7,586 bases of DNA from Thermococcus sp. (GTDB lineage: Archaea; Methanobacteriota_B; Thermococci; Thermococcales; Thermococcaceae): the NCBI GenBank assembly GCA_027035445.1, contig JALVUT010000298.1, positions 1-7,586 on the forward strand, given 5' to 3'. Made by a program: the position numbers and the translations under genes. Of this stretch, positions 1 to 5,307 are shown piece by piece. The notes under the pieces are model-generated. The model made no database searches. It saw only the letters and a list, made by a program, of their open reading frames with translations, and was not told where the DNA came from. Every line of letters begins with the position of its first letter. The stretch's first letter is position 1.

Positions 1-345
1 CCCTTTGAGCCTCTTCATCATGCTCGGCGTTATGTCGAAGCCGTAGACCTCGACTTTTATTCCTTCTTCCTCAAGCTTCCTCTTGATTCTCTCTGTGAAG
101 AATCCCGAGCCGGCTGCAACGTCAAGGAGCCTGATATTTTCCCTGTTTAACTTTAGGATTTCCGCGACTATGTCATTAACTATCGTCTCTATGCACTCGT
201 CCCTCAGGTAGTCCCTCACGATGTCGTCCCTTTCTGGGGCTTCGGTCTCAAAGTACTCTATCTGCTCTATGAGCTCGTTTATTGAGTCCACCTCGAATCC
301 CAGCTTTTCCAGGAAGAGGCGTATCTCCTCGATGCCCGGTATCAT
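1..345 (-). CDS. Class I SAM-dependent methyltransferase, N-terminal 115 residues (runs off the left edge)
   Basis: Only the first 115 codons are present; the C-terminal half lies outside the window. After a helical, acidic N-terminal stretch of about 70 residues comes the SAM-binding glycine motif (LLDVAAGSGFF, residues 73-83). A second strand ending in an acidic residue, VYGFDITPSMM (100-110, D104), would hold the ribose hydroxyls. This is the Rossmann-like class I methyltransferase fold. The acceptor-specifying half is missing, so the substrate cannot be called. The ATG at 345 is preceded by GGTGA at suitable spacing. The gene begins 32 bases after the stop of the cystathionine gamma-lyase/synthase gene on the same strand, so co-transcription is likely. 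A link to sulfur metabolism, for example through the homocysteine formed after SAM use, is only a guess from position. Confidence 0.8.
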   Translation of the reverse strand, partial: MIPGIEEIRLFLEKLGFEVDSINELIEQIEYFETEAPERDDIVRDYLRDECIETIVNDIVAEILKLNRENIRLLDVAAGSGFFTERIKRKLEEEGIKVEVYGFDITPSMMKRLKG

Positions 346-377
346 GCTCTCACCGCCTCAAAGCCCCTCTCAAGGTC

Positions 378-1499
378 CTAGATGAGGTCTTCGACGTCCT
401 CTATTCCCACCGAGACCCTGATGAGGGAGTCCCTTATGCCGACCTTCTCCCTCTCCCCCCTGGGGACGGAGGCGTGGGTCATGATTGCCGGCAGCTCTAT
501 GAGCGACTCGACACCGCCGAGGCTCTCCGCGAGGGCAAATATTTTCAGGCTCTCCACGAACCTCACCGCCTTCTCAAGTCCGCCTTTAAGCTCGAAGGAG
601 AGCATCCCTCCAAAGCCGCGCATCTGCCTCTTGGCGAGCCCGTGCTGTGGATGTGAGGGCAGGCCCGGATAGTAAACCCCCTCAACGAGCGGGTGCTCCT
701 CCAAATACCTCGCAATCTTCATGGCGTTCTTCTCGTGCCTCTCCATCCTGACGGCGAGGGTTTTGATGCCCCTCATGACCAGCCAGGAATCGAAGGGCGA
801 AAGGATCGCTCCAACGGCGTTCTGGTGGAACTTGAGCTTCTCATAGACCTCATCGTCGTTCACCATCACCGCTCCCCCGACAACGTCGGAGTGGCCGCCG
901 AGGTACTTGGTGACGCTGTGGAGGACTATGTCGGCCCCGAGGTCAAGGGGGTTCTGGAAGTAGGGGCTCGCGAAGGTGCTGTCAACAACCACCATGATGC
1001 CCCGCTTATGGACGATCTCGGCTATCGCCTTGATGTCAGCAAGCTTTAGGAGCGGGTTCGTGGGCGTTTCAAGCCAGACCATCCTTGTGTTCTCCTTTAT
1101 TGCCCTCCTGACGTTCTCCGGCTCTCTCGCGTCAACGTAGGTGAACTCAATGCCGAAGCGTTCCATCACCTGGTTGAAGAGCCTCTTTGTCCCGCCGTAG
1201 AGGTCGTCAAACGCTATGGCGTGGTCGCCCTTCCTGAGAAGAGCGAGGAGTATCGTGGATTCCGCCGCCAACCCTGAAGAGAAGGCAAGTCCGTACTTTG
1301 CGTCCTCAAGCGCCGCCAGCTTTCTCTCAAGGCTCTCCCTCGTGGGGTTGCCGCTCCTTGAGTAGACGTAGCCCTCCTCGACCTCCCTTATGCTCCCCTT
1401 CGCGAAGGTTGTTGAGAGGTGGATTGGAGATACGACGTCGCCGTGCTGCATGCCCTCCGGCTCTTCGCCGACGTGGATTGCCCTGGTCGAGAACCTCAT
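378..1499 (-). CDS. Cystathionine gamma-lyase / gamma-synthase family PLP enzyme
   Basis: This 373-residue protein has the usual length of the Cys/Met-metabolism PLP family (fold type I, cytosolic, normally a tetramer). Visible landmarks are YSRSGNPT (46-53), which contributes to the neighbouring subunit's PLP phosphate site; SSGLAA (74-79); the stacking tyrosine in DDLYGG (Y101); the PLP-ring aspartate in VVDSTFASP (D173); and the Schiff-base lysine in HSVTKYLGGHSD (K198). SLGGVESLIELPA near the C-terminus is typical of gamma-lyases and gamma-synthases. Paired with the upstream cystathionine beta-synthase-like gene, the likely role is cleaving cystathionine to cysteine. Gamma-synthase or methionine gamma-lyase activity cannot be excluded from sequence. 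The start is placed at the ATG at 1499 because it overlaps the upstream stop as ATGA, has a GGGGGTG ribosome site inside the upstream gene, and begins the family-typical MRFSTRAIH. An open extension of 19 residues upstream is Arg/Gly-rich and looks non-coding. Confidence 0.93.
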   Translation of the reverse strand: MRFSTRAIHVGEEPEGMQHGDVVSPIHLSTTFAKGSIREVEEGYVYSRSGNPTRESLERKLAALEDAKYGLAFSSGLAAESTILLALLRKGDHAIAFDDLYGGTKRLFNQVMERFGIEFTYVDAREPENVRRAIKENTRMVWLETPTNPLLKLADIKAIAEIVHKRGIMVVVDSTFASPYFQNPLDLGADIVLHSVTKYLGGHSDVVGGAVMVNDDEVYEKLKFHQNAVGAILSPFDSWLVMRGIKTLAVRMERHEKNAMKIARYLEEHPLVEGVYYPGLPSHPQHGLAKRQMRGFGGMLSFELKGGLEKAVRFVESLKIFALAESLGGVESLIELPAIMTHASVPRGEREKVGIRDSLIRVSVGIEDVEDLI

Positions 1500-2668
1500 C
1501 TCAGCACCCCCAGAACCTTCTCGTCGTCGACCTCGAAGCCGTTCGCGATGAGCCACTCGTCGTTGAAGACCTTCGTGAGGTAGTTCCTTCCGGTGTCGGG
1601 GAATATCACGACGACTTTCTTACCTTCAATGCCGTTCTCCTTGAGGTACTTTACCGCCCCGTAGAGGGCGGCACCCGATGAGCCTCCCGCGAGGATTCCC
1701 TCCTTCCTCGCGAGGAAGCGCGTCATTGCAAAGGCTTCCTGATCGCTGACGACCACCATATCATCGACGAGGCTTAAATCGACGGTCTCCGGAAGGAGGT
1801 CTTCTCCTATGCCCTCAACGAGGTAGGGGTGGGCTTTCTTGAGGGCCTCCTCAAGGCTCATTCCCTTCTTGACGAGGCCGTATATCGAGCCCACCGGGTC
1901 AACGCCTATTATCTTCACGTCTTTCTTCCTCTCCTTGAGGTAGCGCCCAATTCCGGTTATCGTCCCGCCGGTGCCTATTCCGGCGAAGAGGTAGTCCACC
2001 TCACCCTTCGTCTGCTCCCATACCTCCCTCGCTGTCGTCTCGTAGTGTGCCAGGGGGTTGTATTTGTTGAAGTACTGGTTGGGGATGTATGCGTAGGGGG
2101 TCTCCTCCACTTCCTCCTCAAGGATAACCCTGAGCTCGTCGAGCCTCTCCTCATCAACGAGCCGCTGGACGTACCCGACTATCTCCCGGAGCTCCTCCCT
2201 CGTTATCGCCCTCCCTCTCTTCCATATGAGGTTCCTCACCGCCTCGGCCACCTTGTAGTAGGAGTTCGGATCGTCTGGCGCGACAGCCGTCGGCGTCCTG
2301 ATGACGAATGCCCCCATCGCCTTAAGGAGGAGCTCCTTCTCGGTGCTCATCTTGTCCGGCATAGTGAAGACCGTCATGTAGCCCTCGTCTGCCGCAACAA
2401 GCGCGAGACCCACGCCGGTGTTGCCAGAGGTGGGCTCGACGATAACGCCGCCTTCGACGATTTTGCCCTCTTTCTTGGCACCTTCGATCATGTACTTGCC
2501 GATCCTGTCCTTTATGCTCCCCCCGGGGTTGAAGAACTCCACCTTGGCGTAGAGCTCGTTTTTGAGGTCGAAGTATCTCTCCATCTTCCTCAGCCTCACG
2601 AGGGGCGTGTTGCCTATTGTGCCCGCAATATCCTCATGAATATCCAATTTTGTATAATGTCCTACCAT
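1496..2668 (-). CDS. Cystathionine beta-synthase / cysteine synthase-like PLP enzyme
   Basis: This 390-residue fold type II PLP enzyme carries the Schiff-base lysine in NPGGSIKDRIG (K53), the PLP O3'-binding loop PTSGNTG (79-85), the phosphate-binding loop GTGGTITG (232-239) and GGSSGAA (328-334). Several blocks resemble eukaryotic cystathionine beta-synthase more than bacterial CysK: the N-terminal EFFNPGGS, VEGIGEDLLP (284-293) and the C-terminal DTGRNYLTKVFNDEWL (358-373). The haem-binding N-terminus and C-terminal CBS-domain pair of the human enzyme are absent. A charged, probably helical insertion of about 40 residues (roughly 149-190) interrupts the core. Likely reactions are serine + homocysteine to cystathionine, or sulfide addition to an activated serine; the sequence does not decide between them. 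It is the first gene of the operon and is translationally coupled to the gamma-lyase by an ATGA overlap. The ATG at 2668 has GGTGAT eight bases upstream. Confidence 0.92.
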   Translation of the reverse strand: MVGHYTKLDIHEDIAGTIGNTPLVRLRKMERYFDLKNELYAKVEFFNPGGSIKDRIGKYMIEGAKKEGKIVEGGVIVEPTSGNTGVGLALVAADEGYMTVFTMPDKMSTEKELLLKAMGAFVIRTPTAVAPDDPNSYYKVAEAVRNLIWKRGRAITREELREIVGYVQRLVDEERLDELRVILEEEVEETPYAYIPNQYFNKYNPLAHYETTAREVWEQTKGEVDYLFAGIGTGGTITGIGRYLKERKKDVKIIGVDPVGSIYGLVKKGMSLEEALKKAHPYLVEGIGEDLLPETVDLSLVDDMVVVSDQEAFAMTRFLARKEGILAGGSSGAALYGAVKYLKENGIEGKKVVVIFPDTGRNYLTKVFNDEWLIANGFEVDDEKVLGVLR

Positions 2669-2680
2669 TTTTACCCATCA

Positions 2681-2700
2681 CCTACCCGTTATTGGGTAGG
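2681..2700. promoter_or_regulatory. Perfect inverted repeat in the promoter of the transsulfuration operon (candidate operator)
   Basis: Seven-base arms CCTACCC and GGGTAGG match perfectly around a six-base spacer (GTTATT). The repeat lies between the TATA box and the ATG, over the position where transcription should start (about 2682-2687). In archaea this is a usual place for a repressor that blocks RNA polymerase. The last two bases of one arm belong to the GGTGAT ribosome site (2677-2682), so an RNA hairpin covering that site is possible if transcription starts further upstream than expected. A third CCTACC copy lies 20 bases away at 2661-2666, inside the first codons. I do not recognise the cognate regulator. 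Confidence 0.5.
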
Positions 2701-2705
2701 AATGC

Positions 2706-2720
2706 ATATATATCTTTCGG
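2706..2720 (-). promoter_or_regulatory. BRE/TATA promoter of the cystathionine beta-synthase operon
   Basis: Read on the minus strand, CCGAAAG (BRE-like, purine-rich) is followed directly by ATATATAT (TATA box, 2706-2713). The expected start site 24-27 bases downstream falls near 2684. That leaves a leader of about 17 bases carrying the GGTGAT ribosome site before the ATG at 2668. It is the only clear promoter between this operon and the ABC remnant. Confidence 0.7.
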
Positions 2721-2742
2721 TTTCCAGCAGTCCCTTTTTCAC

Positions 2743-2818
2743 AAAATCGAAAATATTTTACCTGTATTTAACAAAAGGTTTGAAATAAAAGGTGTATGGA
2801 TAAAAATGGGAAATAAAA
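2743..2818 (-). terminator. T-rich candidate terminator downstream of the ABC transporter remnant
   Basis: The minus strand here carries six separate runs of four or five T (at about 2815-2818, 2802-2806, 2787-2790, 2773-2776, 2750-2753 and 2743-2746). Archaeal intrinsic termination relies on such T tracts without needing a hairpin. They would stop transcripts from the ABC/methyltransferase side before the promoter of the sulfur operon. The last codons of the ATPase remnant run into this stretch, giving a Phe/Tyr-rich tail. I infer that the original stop may have been lost. Confidence 0.4.
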
Positions 2819-3483
2819 CGGGCACTCTCTGGTTCCCCTATTCATCAAAAGCAGTAGCTCTTTGGCCTGCCGGCTGTCCTCCCGGTGCATCTTCCCGTCC
2901 TCCATGTAGGGTATTCTGTCAGCAAAGCCGAGTATCCTCGGGTCATGGGTGACTATTATCACGCACTTGCTTCTTTCTTTGCCCTCTCGTGGATGAGTTC
3001 TACGACCTCCCTTCCGTTCTTAGAGCCTAGGTTTGCTGTGAGCTCGTCGGCTATTATGATGTCGGGGTCGGTTATCAGGACCCTCGCTATTGCAACGCGC
3101 TGTTGCTCGCCCCCGGAAAGCTCGGAAGGCCTGCTGTTAAGTCTGTTTTCCATGCCCAGCTCCACCAAGAGGCTCTCGGCCTCCGCCTTTTTTACGCCCT
3201 TGATCAGCAGGGGCATCATGACGTTCTCCACAGCGGTCAGTGCCTCGAGCAGGTTGGAGTGCTGGAAGATGAAGCCCATCCTCTCCAGCCTGAGCCTTGC
3301 AAGTGCATCCTGGGTTAGTCCCGTCAGTTCTATGGCCACTTTGGTGTTTTCGGGTGGGTACAGCTCTATGCTCCCGGAGGTCGCCCTTAGGAGCCCGCTG
3401 AGCATGGCAAGGAACGTCGTCTTCCACGAACCGGACTGCCCCATAAGGAGAACCATCTCGCCCCTCTGCAGTTCTTCCGTGCT
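2768..3483 (-). pseudogene. Broken ABC transporter ATPase (MacB/LolD-type), frameshifted and without its N-terminus
   Basis: Most of a lipoprotein/macrolide-type ABC ATPase can be read across two frames. The first (to about 2970) has Walker A as GQSGSWKTT, Q-loop FIFQHSNLL, signature LSGGEQQR and Walker B IIIADE. The second frame (from about 2967 to 2768) resumes with the H-loop segment IIVTHDPRILGFADRI. A one-base loss near 2966-2974 separates them. Three invariant positions are changed, each explicable by one base: Walker A Gly to Trp (codon 3424-3426), the Pro after Walker B to Leu (3040-3042) and the D-loop Asp to Gly (3025-3027). The usual first 25 or so residues before the RGEMVLLMG strand are missing; instead the reading runs back into permease sequence. 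The protein is almost certainly inactive. The last 20 or so codons are read from T-rich DNA and are probably not native. Confidence 0.85.
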
Positions 3484-3824
3484 CCGACAATGTCCCAGGG
3501 GCCGCCGATCCCGCTGGCGGGGTCAAAGCCGACTATATAGACGGTCTTCTTGGCACCGGTGCTGGGGATCTCACACTTTTTTATTTTGTCACTTAGACTC
3601 TGTGGGAGGGGAGAATATGTGTGCCAGAGGCCGTGATTCCCTCCTGCCCGACCCACGGATCGGCATCGGTGTGCACAATATAGTTCGTGCCGAGGGTTGT
3701 CATGCCATAGTAAAACTCCAAGGAGTACGATAACCAGCGTAACCGAGAGGGCCACCCCGGCCACACTCATCGCCAGCCTGCCTTTATCATGGAACAGGCT
3801 CTTCCTCGCTATCGTTTTTACCAC
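3484..3824 (-). pseudogene. N-terminal remnant of a MacB/FtsX-type ABC permease, frameshifted and fused to the ATPase remnant
   Basis: From a likely GTG at 3824 the reading begins VVKTIARKSLFHDKGRLAM and a hydrophobic first membrane segment (VAGVALSVTLVIVLLGVL), typical of MacB-like permease N-termini. An extra base in a T4 run (3712-3715) then shifts the frame. The continuation is YYGMTTLGTNYIVHTDADPW in the second frame. A missing base near 3625-3640 restores the first frame at GLWHTYSPLPQSLSDKIKK. It ends with TVYIVGFDPASGIGGPW, also typical of the extracytoplasmic domain, at about 3484. The next bases belong to the middle of the ATPase. About two thirds of the permease, including the remaining membrane segments, is gone. 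The simplest reading is an old deletion joining adjacent permease and ATPase genes, followed by decay. The 5' end overlaps the 3' end of the methyltransferase gene by about 38 bases. Confidence 0.8.
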
Positions 3825-4437
3825 CCGGTTTCCCTGCAATTATCAGTCTCACAATGTCAAAAAACAGGTTCTCTGCCTTCTCTATTCGGAACCCCGCTTT
3901 TCCAATGTTGTTCCAGGTTTCCCGGAGCATTGAGCTGCCGAGGAGGGTTCTAATAAACGGCTCTATCATGTAGAGGGGGATGTTGAGAAGCTTTGACCCG
4001 CTCTTCATGTGCTCTAGGAATATTGCCCTCCCTCCGGGCTTCAGAACCCTGTAAACCTCCCTCAGGCCCTTAACCGGATCGGGCACAGTGCAGAAGACGA
4101 AAGTGCTCACTACAGTATCAAAAGTATTGTCATCAAATTCGAGATCTTGGACGTCCATTGGGAGGAGTTCAACGTTCTCCAGACCGAGTTCTATCCTTCT
4201 CTTCTCGGCCCTTTTGAGCATTCCCCTACTGAAGTCTATACCAGTCACCTCAACGTCCTCTGGGTAGTAGGGCAGGTTTTTGCCAGTTCCGACACCCACC
4301 TCGAGGACCTTACCCTCGACGAAGCTTAGCACCATCTTCCGGTACTTTGAAAATGCTTCCATTTCCATTGGCCCTTCAAAGAGGTCATAGAGCCTTGAAA
4401 ACCTGTCGTATTTTCTGGCAGTTTTTAACATTTTCAT
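3787..4437 (-). CDS. UbiE/PmtA-like class I SAM-dependent methyltransferase
   Basis: This intact protein of about 216 residues starts KMLKTARKYDRFSRLYDLFEG, a common opening in the UbiE/COQ5 and phospholipid N-methyltransferase group. SAM-binding landmarks (GTG at 4440 counted as residue 1) are VLEVGVGTG (45-53), VTGIDFS (65-71), the acidic PMDVQDLEF (94-102) and VLKPGGRAIFLEHMKSG (132-148). The conserved EHMKSG is close to the lipid or quinone methyltransferases, but the acceptor cannot be named. Start choices are GTG 4440, ATG 4437 and ATG 4431; GTGAT at 4440-4436 could be the ribosome site for ATG 4431. A weak TATA-like ATGATAAGT (4467-4475) would give a nearly leaderless message. The C-terminal tail after IIAGKP (GGKNDSEEEPVP) overlaps the permease remnant and may have changed when that gene decayed. 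The gene is divergent from the Met-rich gene. Confidence 0.85.
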   Translation of the reverse strand: MKMLKTARKYDRFSRLYDLFEGPMEMEAFSKYRKMVLSFVEGKVLEVGVGTGKNLPYYPEDVEVTGIDFSRGMLKRAEKRRIELGLENVELLPMDVQDLEFDDNTFDTVVSTFVFCTVPDPVKGLREVYRVLKPGGRAIFLEHMKSGSKLLNIPLYMIEPFIRTLLGSSMLRETWNNIGKAGFRIEKAENLFFDIVRLIIAGKPGGKNDSEEEPVP

Positions 4438-4504
4438 CACTGCTATTTCGTGCAGCTGTTGATGGCACTTATCATTTCACTTCAGGAAGATTCACCGCTC
4501 TCCG

Positions 4505-4526
4505 TTTTCACATTGCAAGTAATAAG
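4505..4526 (+). promoter_or_regulatory. Candidate CopR-type operator and TATA region of the Met-rich gene
   Basis: TTTTCACATTGCAAG (4505-4519) is a semi-palindrome of form TTTnCAnnnTGnAAG. It is followed at once by a TATA-like AGTAATAAG (4518-4526). The matching copA element at 5920-5934 has the same spacing, and about 18 of 22 positions agree across operator plus TATA. Transcription would start near 4548, leaving a leader of about 33 bases. Assignment to CopR is inference from the shared motif and the neighbourhood. CopR acting just upstream of BRE/TATA elements through a semi-palindromic site is what I recall for Pyrococcus furiosus. Confidence 0.55.
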
Positions 4527-4580
4527 CCTATTAGCGTTCCCCTCCAATATCGTTGTGAAACAACAGAAAGGTGATACGGT

Positions 4581-4880
4581 ATGGAATGGAAATCGTTATT
4601 AATCGGGCTCATAATCGGAGCGCTCATAGCGGTTCCCCTTGGAATGGCCCACACAGGAGTGTTTAACAGCAGCAGAGGCTTTGGTTCCATGATGTCCGGC
4701 ATGCACATGGGCATGATGAACGATCATGATGAGATGGGGAACTACATGACTGGGGACAACTTCACCCAGATGCACGATGAGATGGAGCCGGTAATGGAAA
4801 AGTACATGGGCAGCGGCTGGGAGGGGATGCATGAGTACTGCGAGAGGAGCATGGGAATTGGCGATGAAGATGATGAGTGA
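4581..4880 (+). CDS. Small Met/His-rich membrane-anchored protein, candidate copper-binding protein
   Basis: This 99-residue protein is preceded by a strong GGTGAT ribosome site (4570-4575) five bases before the ATG. Residues 5-24 (SLLIGLIIGALIAVPLGMAH) form one hydrophobic segment, either a signal anchor or a signal peptide, so the rest probably faces outside the cell. The following 75 residues are unusually rich in Met, His, Asp and Glu. A dense core, MMSGMHMGMM, sits at about 37-46, followed by NDHDEMGNYM and further Met and His at FTQMHDEMEPVMEKYM. A single Cys is at EYCERSM. The C-terminus is acidic (GDEDDE). Met/His clusters of this kind bind Cu+ in extracytoplasmic copper proteins, and the gene lies near copR and copA with a shared promoter element. 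I do not recognise a named family; function is inferred from composition and context. Confidence 0.8.
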   Translation: MEWKSLLIGLIIGALIAVPLGMAHTGVFNSSRGFGSMMSGMHMGMMNDHDEMGNYMTGDNFTQMHDEMEPVMEKYMGSGWEGMHEYCERSMGIGDEDDE

Positions 4881-4918
4881 AATCCCGAGCCTCTTCCATT
4901 TATTTAGGAGCCGGTAGC

Positions 4919-5080
4919 ATGAGGAGGCTTTTTGTTTTTGGCATTCTTCTGATTTCCGCACTTTTCCTGTCTTACTACCTCACAGTGGCTCCGGTGAAGG
5001 GCGACACCTTCACGGCTATCCTATTGAGGAAAAAACCTGTAAGTGTGCAGAACGCCGTCGTTCTGGCTTGGGAAGGATGA
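4919..5080 (+). CDS. Small hypothetical membrane protein (53 residues), possibly frameshifted near its end
   Basis: The ATG at 4919 has AGGAG eight bases upstream (4906-4910) and lies 38 bases after the Met-rich gene on the same strand. The product starts MRR, followed by one hydrophobic segment (LFVFGILLISALFLSYYLTVA, about residues 4-24). A short polar tail contains DTFTAILLRKKPVSVQNAVV and ends LAWEG. One base out of frame, the DNA after the stop stays open and reads DESAVKIVRTGKPAMEH to a stop at 5128-5130, with natural-looking codons. A one-base insertion near 5071-5077 could therefore have shortened a protein of about 70 residues. I recognise no family. The anchored topology and position suggest a partner of the Met-rich protein, but nothing in the sequence shows metal binding. 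Confidence 0.5.
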   Translation: MRRLFVFGILLISALFLSYYLTVAPVKGDTFTAILLRKKPVSVQNAVVLAWEG

Positions 5081-5139
5081 GTCAGCAGTTAAAATAGTGC
5101 GCACCGGAAAGCCAGCGATGGAACATTAGGGTGGTGGTG

Positions 5140-5307
5140 ATGAGAAAGGCCTTCATTTCACTTCTGGCTTCCTTTTTGCTTGCCCTTGACTTCCACTACG
5201 GGGCGGGATATGCCCGGCTCGGCAGGACGGTCGAGAGGCTCTCGGAGATGAGCGGCAGAGGGGATTTAGTGATTGTGAGCGTTCTCTATTTTCTGTTCTT
5301 CCTTTAG
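5140..5307 (+). CDS. Small hypothetical protein with two hydrophobic ends (55 residues)
   Basis: The ATG at 5140 follows a run of GGTGGTGGTG, a good archaeal ribosome site although tightly spaced. The product has a hydrophobic N-terminus (AFISLLASFLLALDF, about 4-18) and a polar middle with ARLGRTVERLSEMSGRGD. It ends in a hydrophobic VIVSVLYFLFFL and TAG. It could be a two-segment membrane peptide. Codon choice in the first 45 codons looks like that of neighbouring genes. The 3' end overlaps the 3' end of copR on the opposite strand by 42 bases, which is unusual and lowers certainty. It lies 59 bases after the preceding small ORF and may be the last gene of that cluster. No family is recognised. 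Confidence 0.45.
   Translation: MRKAFISLLASFLLALDFHYGAGYARLGRTVERLSEMSGRGDLVIVSVLYFLFFL

Noticed and set aside
446..448. Idea that the CPC followed by AF rather than AL in CopA (residues 446-450) is abnormal
   Set aside because: As I recall, the Archaeoglobus fulgidus CopA has the same CPCAFGLATP, so it is ordinary for archaeal Cu+ ATPases. The coordinates given here are protein residues.
1500..1556. 19-residue N-terminal extension of the gamma-lyase
   Set aside because: It is Arg/Gly-rich, unlike the family, lies inside the upstream gene, and the ATG at 1499 has the ribosome site and ATGA overlap.
2669..2767. Possible SurR (GTTn3AAC) site in the sulfur operon promoter
   Set aside because: GTTATT is present within the palindrome spacer, but no AAC follows at the needed spacing.
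1829..2788. Plus-strand open frame of 319 codons opposite the cystathionine beta-synthase-like gene
   Set aside because: It lies fully antisense to a gene with complete PLP-enzyme motifs, shows no recognisable domain and has no suitable ribosome site.
2885..3733. Plus-strand open frame of 282 codons opposite the ABC transporter remnant
   Set aside because: Its Ser-rich, motif-free product is what the antisense strand of ABC-type sequence gives; the minus strand carries the recognisable motifs.
4712..4890. ATGATGA sequences resembling box C of C/D guide RNAs
   Set aside because: No CTGA box D or D' follows at the right distance; the repeats come from Met/Asp codons of the Met-rich gene.
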